From the NCBI RefSeq assembly GCF_900110435.1, contig NZ_FODT01000019.1, forward strand, positions 1 through 37,876: a stretch of 37,876 bases of DNA. Reading direction: 5' to 3'. The notes under the pieces are model-generated. The model was not told the origin of the DNA and ran no database searches. It was given only the letters and a program-made list of their open reading frames with translations. The translations under genes and the position numbers were made by a program. The DNA comes from Rhodopseudomonas pseudopalustris. GTDB lineage: Bacteria > Pseudomonadota > Alphaproteobacteria > Rhizobiales > Xanthobacteraceae. This document shows positions 8,173 to 17,408 of the stretch, piece after piece; position 1 is the first letter of the stretch; each line of letters begins with the position of its first letter.

Positions 8173-9090
8173 ATGAAGCTGAAACTAATTCGCAGCAGCT
8201 GGGTGCGCAGCATCGTCGCGGCAGCATTCGCGGGCGTGCTGCTCGCCGGCCCGTGCCAGGCGCAGGCCCGCAAGCCGTTCCGGGTGGTGACGACCTTCAC
8301 GGTGATCCAGGACATCGCCCAGAACGTGGCCGGCGACAAGGCGATCGTGGAATCGATCACCAAGCCCGGCGCCGAGATCCACGACTACCAGCCGACCCCG
8401 CTCGACATCGTGCGGGCGCAGGCGGCCGATCTCGTGCTGTGGAACGGCTTCAATCTCGAACGCTGGTTCGAGCGGTTCTTCGAGAACGTGAAGGATGTTC
8501 CTAGCGTCGTAGTCACCGAAGGCATCGCGCCGATGGGTATCGCGCAGGGACCGTACAGCGGCAAGCCCAATCCGCACGCTTGGATGTCGCCGTCCAACGC
8601 GCTGATCTACGTCGAAAACATCCGAAAGGCACTGGTCAAATACGATCCCGCGAACGCGAACGCCTACAATCTAAATGCCGCCGGCTATGCGGCCAAGATC
8701 AAGGCGCTCGACGAGCCGCTGCGCCGTCGGCTTTGGGCAATTCCCGAAAGCCAGCGCTGGCTCGTGTCGAGCGAAGGTGCTTTCAGCTATCTGACGCGCG
8801 ACTACAAGATGAAGGAGGCGTTTCTCTGGCCGATCAATGCCGACGAGCAGGGGACGCCGCAGCAGGTGCGCAAGGTTATCGATCTCGTGCGCAAGAACAG
8901 GATTCCGGTGGTATTCAGCGAGAGCACGATCTCGGACCGCGCCGCAAAACAGGTCGCGCGCGAGAGCGGCGCACGCTACGGCGGCGTACTCTACGTCGAT
9001 TCGCTCAGCGCGGCCGGCGGTCCGGTGCCGACCTATCTGGACCTCCTCAAGGTGACCGTCGAAACCATCGCCAAGGGGTTCGGCACATGA
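8173..9090 (+). CDS. sitA: Mn2+ ABC transporter, periplasmic binding protein SitA
   Basis: A 305-residue cluster A-I (ZnuA/TroA/SitA-like) metal-binding protein. Residues 1-32 form a signal peptide ending GPCQAQA. The expected four ligands are present: His70 ([10 protein letters not shown]), His135 (NPHAWMSP), Glu201 ([10 protein letters not shown]) and Asp276 (LYVDSLSA), the His-His-Glu-Asp set typical of Mn/Fe rather than Zn members. There is no His-rich loop as in ZnuA. The ATG at 8173 is chosen over an upstream in-frame start at 8101 because the signal peptide begins here. Its stop overlaps the sitB start (ATGA). It delivers Mn2+ (possibly also Fe2+) to the SitCD permease. Confidence 0.93.
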   Translation: MKLKLIRSSWVRSIVAAAFAGVLLAGPCQAQARKPFRVVTTFTVIQDIAQNVAGDKAIVESITKPGAEIHDYQPTPLDIVRAQAADLVLWNGFNLERWFERFFENVKDVPSVVVTEGIAPMGIAQGPYSGKPNPHAWMSPSNALIYVENIRKALVKYDPANANAYNLNAAGYAAKIKALDEPLRRRLWAIPESQRWLVSSEGAFSYLTRDYKMKEAFLWPINADEQGTPQQVRKVIDLVRKNRIPVVFSESTISDRAAKQVARESGARYGGVLYVDSLSAAGGPVPTYLDLLKVTVETIAKGFGT

Positions 9091-9989
9091 TCGGTTTCGG
9101 GCCGGGCCCGGCCGAGGCGCGCCGCGCTGGCGACCCGGCGCCCGGCATATTGGTGCGCCATCTCACTGTCACTTATCCGAACGGCTATAGGGCGGTGCGT
9201 GACGCCTCCTTCGCACTCGGTCCCGGCACGATCTGCGCGCTGGTCGGCGTCAACGGCAGTGGCAAGTCGACGATCTTCAAGGCGATCATGGGGTTCGTGC
9301 GGCCGTCGGCCGGCAGCGTGGAGCTGTGCGGGATGCCAGTCGCGCGGGCGTTGAAGCGCAACATCGTCGCCTACGTCCCGCAGAGCGAGGACATCGACTG
9401 GAATTTTCCGGTGCTGGTCGAGACCGTTGTGATGATGGGCCGCTACGGCCATATGAACTTCTTGCGGATTCCGTCGCAGGCCGACCGCCGCGCGGTCGAC
9501 GAAGCCCTAGAGCGCGTCGGCATGACGGCCTACCGCGATCGCCAGATCGGCGAGCTCAGCGGCGGCCAGAAGAAGCGGGTGTTTCTCGCCCGCGCGCTGG
9601 CACAGGGCGGCCGGATCGTGCTGCTCGACGAGCCGTTCACCGGCGTCGACGTCAAGACCGAAACCGCGATCATCGATCTGCTGCGAGAGCTGCGCGATGC
9701 CGGCCAGCTTGTCCTGGTCTCGACCCACGATCTCGGCAGCGTTCCGCAGTTCTGCGACCAGGTCGTGCTCGTCAATCGCACCGTGCTGGCGGCCGGGCCG
9801 ACCGCCCAGACCTTCACGCAGCGCAATCTGGAACTCGCCTTTGGCGGCGTGCTCCGCAACTTCCAGCTCGGCGGCGCCGACCTGCACAGCGACGACGACC
9901 AGCGTCGGCTGACGGTGATCACCGACGACGAACAGCCGCTGGTGTTCTACGACGCCCGGCACAACCAGCGGCAGGATCAGGAGAGCTGA
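9087..9989 (+). CDS. sitB: Mn2+ ABC transporter, ATPase SitB
   Basis: A 300-residue ABC ATPase with all motifs intact: Walker [10 protein letters not shown] (about residues 54-62), Q-loop VPQSED, signature [15 protein letters not shown], Walker [13 protein letters not shown] and switch His in STHDLG. The C-terminal extension after about residue 250 (LHSDDDQRR...) is typical of SitB/MntB proteins in this group. It starts inside the sitA stop and is followed after 1 bp by sitC, indicating translational coupling. It supplies the energy for manganese import through SitC/SitD. Confidence 0.94.
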   Translation: MIGFGPGPAEARRAGDPAPGILVRHLTVTYPNGYRAVRDASFALGPGTICALVGVNGSGKSTIFKAIMGFVRPSAGSVELCGMPVARALKRNIVAYVPQSEDIDWNFPVLVETVVMMGRYGHMNFLRIPSQADRRAVDEALERVGMTAYRDRQIGELSGGQKKRVFLARALAQGGRIVLLDEPFTGVDVKTETAIIDLLRELRDAGQLVLVSTHDLGSVPQFCDQVVLVNRTVLAAGPTAQTFTQRNLELAFGGVLRNFQLGGADLHSDDDQRRLTVITDDEQPLVFYDARHNQRQDQES

Positions 9990-9990
9990 C

Positions 9991-10866
9991 ATGGCCGAGG
10001 GCTCGCTGCTTGCCGAACTGCTGGTGCCGTTCGCCTACGGCTACATGTTGAAGGCGATGTGGGTGAGCGCCCTGGTCGGCGGCGTGTGCGCCTTCCTGTC
10101 GGCCTATCTGATGCTGAAGGGCTGGTCGCTGATGGGCGACGCCCTCGGGCACGCGATCGTTCCGGGCGTCGCCGCCGCCTATATCCTGGGGGCGCCGTTC
10201 GCGCTCGGGGCGTTCTTCGCCGGCATTCTGGCGGCGGCCGGCATGCAGTTCGTCAAATTGAAATCGCGGCTGCGCGAGGACGCGGCGATCGGGCTGGTGT
10301 TCACCACGTTGTTCGCCCTCGGGCTGCTGATGGCCTCGATCTGGCCGATGTCGGTGAGCGTTCAGACCATCGTGCTCGGCAACATCCTGGCGATCTCCGA
10401 TGCCGATGTCGTGCAGGTGGCGATCATCTCCGCGGTGTCGCTGGCGATTCTGGCGCTGAAGTGGAAGGACCTGATGGTGACGTTCTTCGACGAGAGCCAC
10501 GCCCGCAGCATCGGGCTCGATCCGCGGCGGCTCAAGATCGTGTTCTTCACCCTGCTCAGCGCCTGCACTGTCGCCGCGCTGCAGACGGTCGGCGCCTGCC
10601 TGGTGATCGCGCTGGTGGTGACGCCGGGCGCTACCGCCTATCTGCTCACCGACCGGTTCGGCCGGTTGATCCTGATCAGCGTCGCGCTCGGCGCCGTCAC
10701 CAGCTTCGTCGGCGCCTATGTCAGCTATTTTCTCGACGGCGCCACCGGCGGAGTGATCGTCACGCTGCAGACCCTGCTGTTTCTGGCGGCGTTCTACCTG
10801 GCGCCGAAGCACGGCGTGATCGCGGCGCGCCGGCGGCGGCACGCGGCGGCGGAGGCGACGCCGTGA
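9991..10866 (+). CDS. sitC: Mn2+ ABC transporter, permease SitC
   Basis: A 291-residue ABC-3 family permease with about eight to nine transmembrane helices. The family motif LKGWSLMGDALGHAIVPGVA near residues 44-63 and the coupling-helix region DESHARSIGLDPRRLK near 165-180 are intact. It ends in an Arg/Ala-rich cytoplasmic tail, and its stop overlaps the sitD start (GTGA). It pairs with SitD to form a heterodimeric inner-membrane channel. Confidence 0.93.
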   Translation: MAEGSLLAELLVPFAYGYMLKAMWVSALVGGVCAFLSAYLMLKGWSLMGDALGHAIVPGVAAAYILGAPFALGAFFAGILAAAGMQFVKLKSRLREDAAIGLVFTTLFALGLLMASIWPMSVSVQTIVLGNILAISDADVVQVAIISAVSLAILALKWKDLMVTFFDESHARSIGLDPRRLKIVFFTLLSACTVAALQTVGACLVIALVVTPGATAYLLTDRFGRLILISVALGAVTSFVGAYVSYFLDGATGGVIVTLQTLLFLAAFYLAPKHGVIAARRRRHAAAEATP

Positions 10867-11714
10867 ACGAGGTCGTCGACTGGATCACCGGACCGCTGGC
10901 CTATCCGTTCATGCAGCGGGCGCTGGTCGCGTCCGTGATGGTGGCGGCGGTTTGCGCGGTGTTGTCCTGCTATCTGGTGCTGAAGGGCTGGTCGCTGATG
11001 GGCGACGCCGTCTCTCACGCGGTGCTGCCGGGCATCGTGGTCGCCTATGTGCTGAACCTGCCGCTAGCGGCCGGGGCGTTCGTGGCCGGCCTGTCCTGCG
11101 CGGTGGTCACCGGCTATCTGAAGGAGAACAGCCGGGTGAAGGAGGACACGGTGATGGGCATCGTGTTCTCCGGCATGTTCGGCTTCGGTCTGGTCCTGTT
11201 CACCAGGATCGAGACCGACCAGCATCTCAACCACATCCTGTTCGGCAATGTGCTCGGCGTCACGCCGCGCGACCTGATCGAGATCGCGATCGTCGCCGGC
11301 GGTGCCTTGCTGGCGGTGCTGCTCAAACGCCGCGACCTGTTGCTGTACTGCTTCGACCCTCACCACGCCCGATCGATCGGCCTGCCGGTGAGGGCGCTGC
11401 ACTACGGACTGCTGGTGCTGCTGGCGTTGACGATCGTCGCCTCGCTGAAGGCGGTCGGCATCATCCTGGTGGTCGCGATGCTAATCGCGCCCGGCGCCAC
11501 CGCCTATCTGCTCACCGACAGCTTCGAGCGGATGCTGCTCGTCGCCGTCGCGGTCGCGACCAGCTCGGCCGCGATCGGCACGCTCGCCAGCTTCCACATC
11601 GACGGCGCCACGGGGGCGTGCATCGTGCTGACGCAGGCGCTGGTGTTCTGCGCGGCGTTCCTGTTCGCTCCGAAGCGGGGCCTCCTGCGTACCGACCCAA
11701 CTACCTTCCGGTGA
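10863..11714 (+). CDS. sitD: Mn2+ ABC transporter, permease SitD
   Basis: A 283-residue ABC-3 permease and close paralogue of SitC: YLVLKGWSLMGDAVSHAVLP near the N-terminus and FDPHHARSIGLPVRALHY in the coupling region, followed by TVVASLKAVG-type helices. The start is GTG at 10863, overlapping the sitC stop. It is the last gene of the operon; no clear intrinsic terminator follows. With five complete, overlapping reading frames this is the best preserved operon of the window. Confidence 0.93.
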   Translation: MNEVVDWITGPLAYPFMQRALVASVMVAAVCAVLSCYLVLKGWSLMGDAVSHAVLPGIVVAYVLNLPLAAGAFVAGLSCAVVTGYLKENSRVKEDTVMGIVFSGMFGFGLVLFTRIETDQHLNHILFGNVLGVTPRDLIEIAIVAGGALLAVLLKRRDLLLYCFDPHHARSIGLPVRALHYGLLVLLALTIVASLKAVGIILVVAMLIAPGATAYLLTDSFERMLLVAVAVATSSAAIGTLASFHIDGATGACIVLTQALVFCAAFLFAPKRGLLRTDPTTFR

Positions 11715-12588
11715 CCCCATTTGCTACCGATTGTTCGACGAATTGCTGCGGCGACCGGCCGCCAATATATACGGCTGACGGAAGCCCGTGCAGCTCGCAA
11801 TTCGTCATCTTAACTTGAATTTTCTGGATCAATAAAGACCAATTAGCCGTTTAATCGGCCTCGCCTCTTTCCGTTTCGCCGCTCAATTGACACGGCAATG
11901 CGATCCGCCGTCTCTTAAAGCTATCCGGCCTCCAAAGCCGCGCGGGAGGTGGCTGCTCTTCGCGCCTTGAACTATCACATCTCGGCTCTGCCGCGTGCCA
12001 ACTCTTCTGCAAGGTGATGCCGGGCCGTCAGGGCCTAGTTCACGCGTCGGCATCGTGCGTTCAGTCGAATGCTCGATGATGGAGGTAGCCAGACTCATTC
12101 GCTAGTATTGGACATCCAGGAAAGTGCTACCCGATCTCAGCTGATCCTACGATCATTGAACGTTCCTGTTGTTTTGTGACTGTATTCGCGACTGACGGAA
12201 GATTGGACGCCGCCAAAGAGAATGTCGTTCTGCTAGGAAATGGAATGCCGGCGGGGTACCCGGTATAAAGGTGCTGCGATTCGTGGCTAGTCGGCCAACT
12301 CAAGCGCTGGGAGAAGGAATCCTGAATCAATTCGCGATCTCCGCGTGCATCTAGATCTTCCGCATGTCACCGCCCGCGTCCAAGGGTTCGACCTCTCGGC
12401 AGTCATGGCGGGTATTCGTCTCACATGCGGGCATTGCAGAAAGAGTTGAGGTTTCTCTCTCCTAAGTGGTCGTTCTATCTATCGATGCTTGGTGACAGCG
12501 ATTTCTGCCATCTCGCTTGTGACCTGAGCCCCTTCTTTCATCCAGCGATGGGAAGAGCCCTTGTTGCATTTGCAGTGAGACCGAACTT
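11715..12588. other. Gene-poor region between sitD and the IS3 element
   Basis: About 870 bp of lower GC content. Short frames exist on both strands (for example 12127-12330 minus, 12425-12622 plus) but none shows a domain or good ribosome site, and one runs into the IS3 end. I see no structured RNA or terminator that I would defend. Confidence 0.45.
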
Positions 12589-12622
12589 TGGACCACCCAG
12601 AATTAGAGTTTTGCGCCTCTGA

Positions 12623-13462
12623 TCACTGTGGCGGGCTGGTTGCGCCATCGCGATTTTGCAGCAGGATCGGCGGTTTGTTGCCGATCGCGCCATGGGGCCG
12701 CTCTTCGTTGTAGTACTTGCGCCAATTCTCCACTTTTTCCTGGGCGTCGGCAAGGCTCAGGAACCAATGGGCGTTGAGGCATTCCTCCCGGAAGCGTCCA
12801 TTGAACGCCTCGATGAAGGCGTTGTCGGTCGGCTTACCCGGGCGGGAGAAGTCCAGCGTAACGCCGCGCTGATAGGCCCAGACGTCGAGATCTCGCGAGA
12901 CGAACTCGGTGCCTTGGTCGACGCGGATCGTTGCCGGGAATCCCACTTCATTGCAGACCCTTTCCAGTATCTCCACGACATCGGTGCCGCGGAAGGTGAA
13001 CCGAGGCTCCAGCGCGGGCGAAAAGCGGGAGAAGATGTCCACGACCGTGAGCACCCGCAGCTTGCGTCCCGTCGCCAACTGATCGTGGACGAAGTCCATC
13101 GCCCAGGTCTCGTTCGATCGCGTCGCCGGCCTGCGATCATCCCGAAGCTTGGCCTTGACTCGACGCTTCGGCGTCTTGTGGCGCAATTGCAGGCCCAACT
13201 CGCGATAAACCCGCCGCGTCTTGTTCTGCCCGTGGCGCCATCCTTCGCGACGAAGCACGACGTGAATGCGGCGATATCCGTAGCGAACGCGGACATGGCA
13301 GATCTCCCTGATCCGTTGTTCGAGGGCGGCCTGGTCGGAGCGACGCGATCTGTAGTGGTAGGTCGATCTGTCGAATTCAAGAGCCTCGCAGGCCCTGCGG
13401 ATCGACACCTGCCACTCGCCACAGACCTCATCGACGAGCTTGCGCTTCCGACCAGGCTTCAC
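12623..13462 (-). CDS. tnpB: IS3-family transposase OrfB (DDE integrase domain)
   Basis: A 279-residue frame with an N-terminal HTH_21 region ([16 protein letters not shown], about residues 60-75) and an rve integrase core. The catalytic triad is visible as Asp123 (WAMDFVHDQ), Asp182 ([10 protein letters not shown]) and Glu218 ([17 protein letters not shown]). The frame overlaps the end of tnpA (ATGA), the usual arrangement from which a frameshifted OrfAB fusion is made. All catalytic residues are present, so the element may still be active. Confidence 0.93.
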   Translation of the reverse strand: MKPGRKRKLVDEVCGEWQVSIRRACEALEFDRSTYHYRSRRSDQAALEQRIREICHVRVRYGYRRIHVVLRREGWRHGQNKTRRVYRELGLQLRHKTPKRRVKAKLRDDRRPATRSNETWAMDFVHDQLATGRKLRVLTVVDIFSRFSPALEPRFTFRGTDVVEILERVCNEVGFPATIRVDQGTEFVSRDLDVWAYQRGVTLDFSRPGKPTDNAFIEAFNGRFREECLNAHWFLSLADAQEKVENWRKYYNEERPHGAIGNKPPILLQNRDGATSPPQ

Positions 13463-13725
13463 AGCTTTCGGCGGATAACGTCCTGCAACATCTCCTTGTC
13501 GAGCGACAAATCCGCGACCAGCTTCCTCAGCTTGCCGTTCTCGTCCTCGAGCTGCTTCAGCCGCCGCATCTCGGTCGGCAGCAGTCCGTCATATTTCTTC
13601 TTCCAATTGAAATAGGTCGCCTGGCTGATCCCGGCTTTGCGGCAGATTTCGGCGACCGGTACGCCGTCATTGCCCTGCTTCAGAATGAACGCCTTCTGGG
13701 CGTCCGAAAACTTCGAGGCTTTCAT
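13459..13725 (-). CDS. tnpA: IS3-family transposase OrfA (HTH protein)
   Basis: An 88-residue protein beginning [18 protein letters not shown], with a helix-turn-helix at about residues 22-45 ([20 protein letters not shown]) and a C-terminal leucine-zipper-like helix ([19 protein letters not shown]). It binds the IS ends. A GGAGCGGAAGGCG ribosome site precedes the ATG. It lies 63 bp inside the left terminal repeat. Confidence 0.93.
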   Translation of the reverse strand: MKASKFSDAQKAFILKQGNDGVPVAEICRKAGISQATYFNWKKKYDGLLPTEMRRLKQLEDENGKLRKLVADLSLDKEMLQDVIRRKL

Positions 13726-13926
13726 CGCCTTCCGCTCCTCCCAGCCGAGGGAATTCGGCAGCGCAAGACTCTAACCAAAAATGGTCCAGTTTCCCCGCCT
13801 CAGATCACTTGGCGCAAAGCATAGCCCGGTCAGCCCTATCGTGAAGAGACAGGTAGCACGGGGGGCGCATTGTCAGGCGTTGCCGTTTCATCACGACCGT
13901 CGGCCCAAACGCCGGCTTGGCCGGTT

Positions 13927-14109
13927 CTACCTCTCAACCACAAACGACCGACGCCACGTCAGCAGCAACGATCGCGATATCCCGTGCCGCCGCGCCGCCG
14001 ACGAAATCGACCGCGGCGCCTGCATTTTCTCCAGCACGATCTTCAGCTTCTCTTGTCCGTCCATTGCCGGCGTCGGCCGATCGTCGACGACCTCGAGCCG
14101 CACTGGCGA
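13927..14109 (-). pseudogene. IS66-family OrfA (TnpA) remnant
   Basis: The minus frame reads RLEVVDDRPTPAMDGQEKLK and then VLEKMQAPRSISSAARRHGI and SRSLLLTWRRSF. This is the IS66 OrfA helix-turn-helix (WTPEEKLRIV...ARRHGISRSLLLTWRRSF) with several substitutions and no start or full C-terminus. The protein then meets a stop at 13927. It joins chemoreceptor sequence on its upstream side. Confidence 0.75.
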
Positions 14110-14325
14110 TTCCAAGCACGTCCTGCCGGCGCTGTTCGGCAGTCTTTGAGTAGGTCTGTCGCCGCTCGCGATCAAACCCGGGGGTGTGCTGGATAGCCTG
14201 CATATTTCGCAAAGCGATGCCGATCTTATCGTTGCCCCGCACGAAAACACTGGTCTGGAACTGTCCCTGCGCGACGTTCGCCATCGCGACGTTGAGCCTG
14301 TCAACCGGACGCTCGAAGAGTGGCG
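14110..14325 (-). pseudogene. Aer/MCP-type chemoreceptor fragment (HAMP region)
   Basis: The minus frame reads LFERPVDRLNVAMANVAQG, then FQTSVFVRGNDKIGIALRNM and RERRQTYSKTAEQRRQDVLG. It resembles the HAMP and following linker of Aer-like methyl-accepting chemotaxis proteins (RL...MxxIAxGxF...NDEIGxALRxMQ...FDRxER...KxAExRRxD). The signalling domain is missing because the IS66 OrfA sequence follows directly. Confidence 0.6.
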
Positions 14326-14870
14326 TTCAACCTGAAAAATGCACCAGACGCGGCGCCTAGCAATGTCGATGCGACCGAAGTCGAAAGAATCGCACAATAG
14401 TTCCGTTGGCTCACGTCTACTGATTCTTGGCCGTTCGGATCTGATGTTCGATCAGCTATCGAAATAATCTTGGTCACTCACGTGGCGTCGCCGCTTTGCT
14501 GATCACGAGCTTTCCCAACTCCTCGAATTTGCTGTCGGCTTCGAATGCCACGCCTGGTCGGACAGCCTCCATGACATGCACCTCGCGCCTTGCTTCGAAC
14601 GCGTCAGCTCAAAGCTTCTCGTCCTTGTCCATAGATACCGCCGGATAGTCGGTGAATAGTCTGATTCAAATAGGGGGGACGCTCGCAAGAAGCACAGCAA
14701 AATCCTCCATACTTCTCCGACCGAAGCTTCCCAAGCTCGCGGCCGGACGGATCTACAATTTTCTAGTTTGCTCAGGTGTGGAAAGTCTGCAGGTTCTTCA
14801 CCTGGGAGAGGATGCTGCGCCGATAAGAACCAGTCCGTCAACCTTTTGACTATGGGATCATTAAGAGCGC
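14326..14870. other. Decayed stretch without a recognisable gene
   Basis: A minus-strand frame (14503-14901) is open for 132 residues but shows no domain; its 3' part in another frame reads EVHVMEAVRPGVAFEADSK and then FEELGKLVISKAA, which looks coding-like but is unidentified. Confidence 0.35.
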
Positions 14871-15818
14871 CTACGACATGAGTTGTATCCGGTGTCGGCA
14901 CCCGCTTTCTGCGAAGACAACCTCATGTTTTCCACCAACACTCGTCAGCATTCTGTCGATGAGTGTCGATCCGAAGCCGAGCGCTTGTGGAGGATAAACT
15001 GCGGGCCCGCCGGTCTCTATCCAGCGAATGTCAATGCAGTGCTCGCCTTGGGTCCATTCGATTCTTACTGCGCCTGAGCCGTTCGAAAGCGAACCGTATT
15101 TTACAGCATTTGTTGTCATTTCATGCAGCGCAAGTCCTAGTGCGCGTGCAAGCCGTGTGGACAGTGACACTTGTGGGCCGCTGATTTGAACCTGCTCTGG
15201 ATGGGCATTTCGAACCACCTTATCAATCAGGTCGTGCAGATCTCCAATTAATGGACCATTCTGTTCTAGGAGGTCCTCGGTTAACTTGGCGATCTTGATG
15301 CGTTCGACTGTTTTTTCTGCATCGCCGCTGTCTCGGACAGTCTTGCGGATCAGCGAGATAACAACGGCGAGCTGATTTCTGCTTCTGTGTAATGTTTCGC
15401 GGGCCATGAGGTCTCGTTCAGTTCGCATGTCTTCGTAGGTGAACACTAATCCGCGATGCAAGATTGCAAGCGAAACGACTGCGACACTTGATATCGCGAA
15501 GACTCCAAAATCTGCGGCCATCACCGGGTACAGCGGAGCAAACGCAAATTGCGGAGAGATGAATACGTACCAACCCACGAGAATGGATAGGGCTATTGAG
15601 AGAAGGCCCGGCAACCATCCTCCGATAAGCGCTGATATCATTACGCATGGAAAGAATGTTGCAAATGGAAGCGTTGCACCGAAAAATCCCAGCAAGATCC
15701 GGACGCCCGTCGCGATCAGCACTAATGCCACCACCAGACCTATGCTTGGAAGTGCCCCCATCGGCTTCCGCCGATAAATCCGTCGCCATAGTCGGAGCGA
15801 AGACTCACAATCCACCAT
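14871..15818 (-). CDS. Membrane-bound HWE/HisKA_2-type sensor histidine kinase
   Basis: With the ATG at 15818 this is a 315-residue protein; an upstream in-frame extension to 15956 lacks domain sequence, and GGGAGG precedes 15818, though rather close. Residues 22-120 hold about four transmembrane helices of DUF4118/MASE-like type (GFFGATLPFATFFPCVMISA, GGWLPGLLSIALSILVGW). The phospho-acceptor box is RETLHRSRNQLAVVISLI with His144, as in HisKA_2/HWE kinases. The ATPase domain has the N-box ALHEMTTNAVKYGSLS and a glycine box GFGSTLID. The last residues (HRIQLMS) end the domain normally. No response regulator gene is adjacent. In alphaproteobacteria such kinases often feed the general stress or light responses; the signal here is unknown. 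Confidence 0.82.
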   Translation of the reverse strand: MVDCESSLRLWRRIYRRKPMGALPSIGLVVALVLIATGVRILLGFFGATLPFATFFPCVMISALIGGWLPGLLSIALSILVGWYVFISPQFAFAPLYPVMAADFGVFAISSVAVVSLAILHRGLVFTYEDMRTERDLMARETLHRSRNQLAVVISLIRKTVRDSGDAEKTVERIKIAKLTEDLLEQNGPLIGDLHDLIDKVVRNAHPEQVQISGPQVSLSTRLARALGLALHEMTTNAVKYGSLSNGSGAVRIEWTQGEHCIDIRWIETGGPAVYPPQALGFGSTLIDRMLTSVGGKHEVVFAESGCRHRIQLMS

Positions 15819-16454
15819 CGCCTCCCAGCAAGACAAAGGATCGAAGATTGCACACGAGAGAGTCGCCATCAAGGTCGCATTTGAACACGTCGAGCTCGCT
15901 TCCGACCGGGCTACTTGCGGCCCTATTGCCAAACGTGTCCGGCGTGATCTGGCCAATCCACCCTATAGCACATCGGTGCCTACGGTTACCCTGTCCAGCT
16001 GCGGCCGTTGACTTTTCCGGCGGTTGGGCTTTGCTTTGCTTGTTAGCCCCCAGCGCTCCTTTAGGGAACGGGAGTGGTTCTTTGATACCCTCGTGCGCTA
16101 CGCGGAGAGGCATACGGGACGCGGAACGGCGCAAGCGTCGACGTTGATTGCTTCAACCGCCTCCATTACCTAGTCGCACAATGGTATACTGCGGACGTTC
16201 CGTCGATGGCCATTTTTAGCGAAGTGAAAAGGCAGAAATGGGTCTAATGATTCTGCCACGAAGGGGCTGCGGGGGCGGCAACATCGTCGGAGCGCACCGG
16301 TCTTGTTGACGTCAGGACCGAAAGGATCTTTGCCTGCGGGCCAGTGATGGACATTTCGGCGGCTTAACGTCCGCTGGCCGATCGCCTTTAGGGCGTTTGT
16401 GCTCTGTCGGCGGTGGATGGGCCGGCGGTCCTCGCCGACAAGAGCCCCCTCGAA
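15819..16454. other. Gene-poor stretch between kinase and sodB remnant
   Basis: No convincing gene. A plus frame ending near 16170 (EREWFFDTLVRYAERHTGRG, from about 16058) looks coding-like but is unassigned and has no start. The kinase promoter presumably lies just above 15818. Confidence 0.35.
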
Positions 16455-16776
16455 TCCTTGAGCGCTCGTGCTGCTGCGATAGTCGATGTAATAGGAGTGT
16501 TCCCATACGTCGCATGTCAGGAGGGGAGCATGACCATCGGTCAGCGGGGTTTCGGCATTCGCGGTTTTAGTGACGGAGCGGCTCTCGCCGTTGAACACAA
16601 GCCAAGCCCAACCGCTACCGAATTGCGCGATGCAGGTAGGGGCCCTCTGCGATCAGGTCGTTGAGTTTGTCAACATAAGCCTTGTGATGCTTACCGTGGT
16701 GGAATTCGAGAGTCTCCATCGACATAAACGGGGCAAGTGCATCTGTCGAATAAGGCAAGGGTGGGAGCTCAAACAA
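16455..16776 (-). pseudogene. sodB: Fe/Mn superoxide dismutase with internal deletion
   Basis: From a TTG at 16776 (AAGGAAG upstream) the minus frame reads [40 protein letters not shown] and IAEGP, the SodB N-terminus including its first metal ligand His. It then jumps, with a frame change near 16640, to [35 protein letters not shown] and [13 protein letters not shown], which carries the Asp and His ligands near the C-terminus. About 70 residues with the second ligand His are missing, and the last ~20 residues are replaced. It follows the helical-repeat gene by 36 bp and so was the last gene of the irr-ahp operon. It cannot bind metal normally. Confidence 0.88.
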
Positions 16777-16812
16777 GGGATTTCTTCCTTTTTGTAGGAG
16801 CAGTGTGTTGCA

Positions 16813-17394
16813 TTACGACGGTCGGGAGGTGCTGTGGCTGCTGCAATAATGGTCGGCAATCTGAGCTTTCTTGGCGACGTGAAACACCGTGAGTGCGGTT
16901 GTTTTCGCTCGATCGACATAGCTTTCGATTTGTGCGTTCGACACCCTCCGCCGTTTTAGATGCTGAACGAGCATTGCCAGGGCATGCTTCAGGTGTCGCG
17001 TGCAATCCAGCCGTAAGGCCAACGGTGTCTCTGCTGACGCCGCACTAGCGAGCAGCTTGTCATACGCTCTGACCAGGAAGCACTCGGCGTCCGCCAGACT
17101 ATCGGATCGTTCAGCAATCTCCGCTAGATTGTGACACGAGATGTTGTAGATCACCGGCACGGGGACGGACATCCCGGACGTCCCGGAGGCCCATGCTCGG
17201 GCGAATAGCCACTCTGCTTCGTCGAGTGCCTCACGATAAAGTTCATGGGCGCGGTGTAGATCGTTTCTCACATAGGCAGCATTGGCGGCTTCGGTGATCC
17301 GCTGCCAATTGTCATCGTCCACGACGGCATACCTTTTTGCCGCTTCTGGGCGACGCGAGACGATCGAGGCGCCGCCGCGTTGGCCGAGATCCAT
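16813..17394 (-). CDS. Conserved helical (TPR-like) protein of the peroxide operon
   Basis: A 193-residue soluble protein. The ATG at 17394 is chosen over an upstream frame start at 17457 because a strong site, GGAGGGAAC, stands immediately before it and the extra codons overlap ahpC. It is mostly alpha-helical, with TPR-like segments (AYVRNDLHRAHELYREALDE, YNISCHNLAEIAERSDSL, AECFLVRAYDKLL). It has no signal peptide and no catalytic motif. It starts 14 bp after ahpC and precedes the sodB remnant by 36 bp. I do not recognise a named family; the location suggests a partner of AhpC or SodB, for instance in folding or metal loading, but that is speculation. Confidence 0.75.
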   Translation of the reverse strand: MDLGQRGGASIVSRRPEAAKRYAVVDDDNWQRITEAANAAYVRNDLHRAHELYREALDEAEWLFARAWASGTSGMSVPVPVIYNISCHNLAEIAERSDSLADAECFLVRAYDKLLASAASAETPLALRLDCTRHLKHALAMLVQHLKRRRVSNAQIESYVDRAKTTALTVFHVAKKAQIADHYCSSHSTSRPS

Positions 17395-17408
17395 GAAGTT
17401 CCCTCCGA

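Larger units (their letters stand above)
12589..13788 (-). mobile_element. Complete IS3-family element (IS407-like), 1,200 bp
   Basis: The ends are inverted copies of the same sequence: TGGACCACCC...TTAGAGTTTTGCG starting at 12589, and on the other strand TGGACCATTT...TTAGAGTCTTGCG starting at 13788. Between them are the two overlapping minus-strand frames tnpA and tnpB, both uninterrupted. The flanking bases (ACTT on the left, GTTT on the right) do not form the 4-bp target duplication expected for this group, so it may have moved by recombination or lost one flank. Confidence 0.88.

Noticed and set aside
10059-11714. A single 551-residue frame spanning sitC and sitD
   Set aside because: Its first half is the wrong frame of sitC; only the part from 10863 is real (SitD). 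The two permeases are separate genes with a 4-bp overlap.
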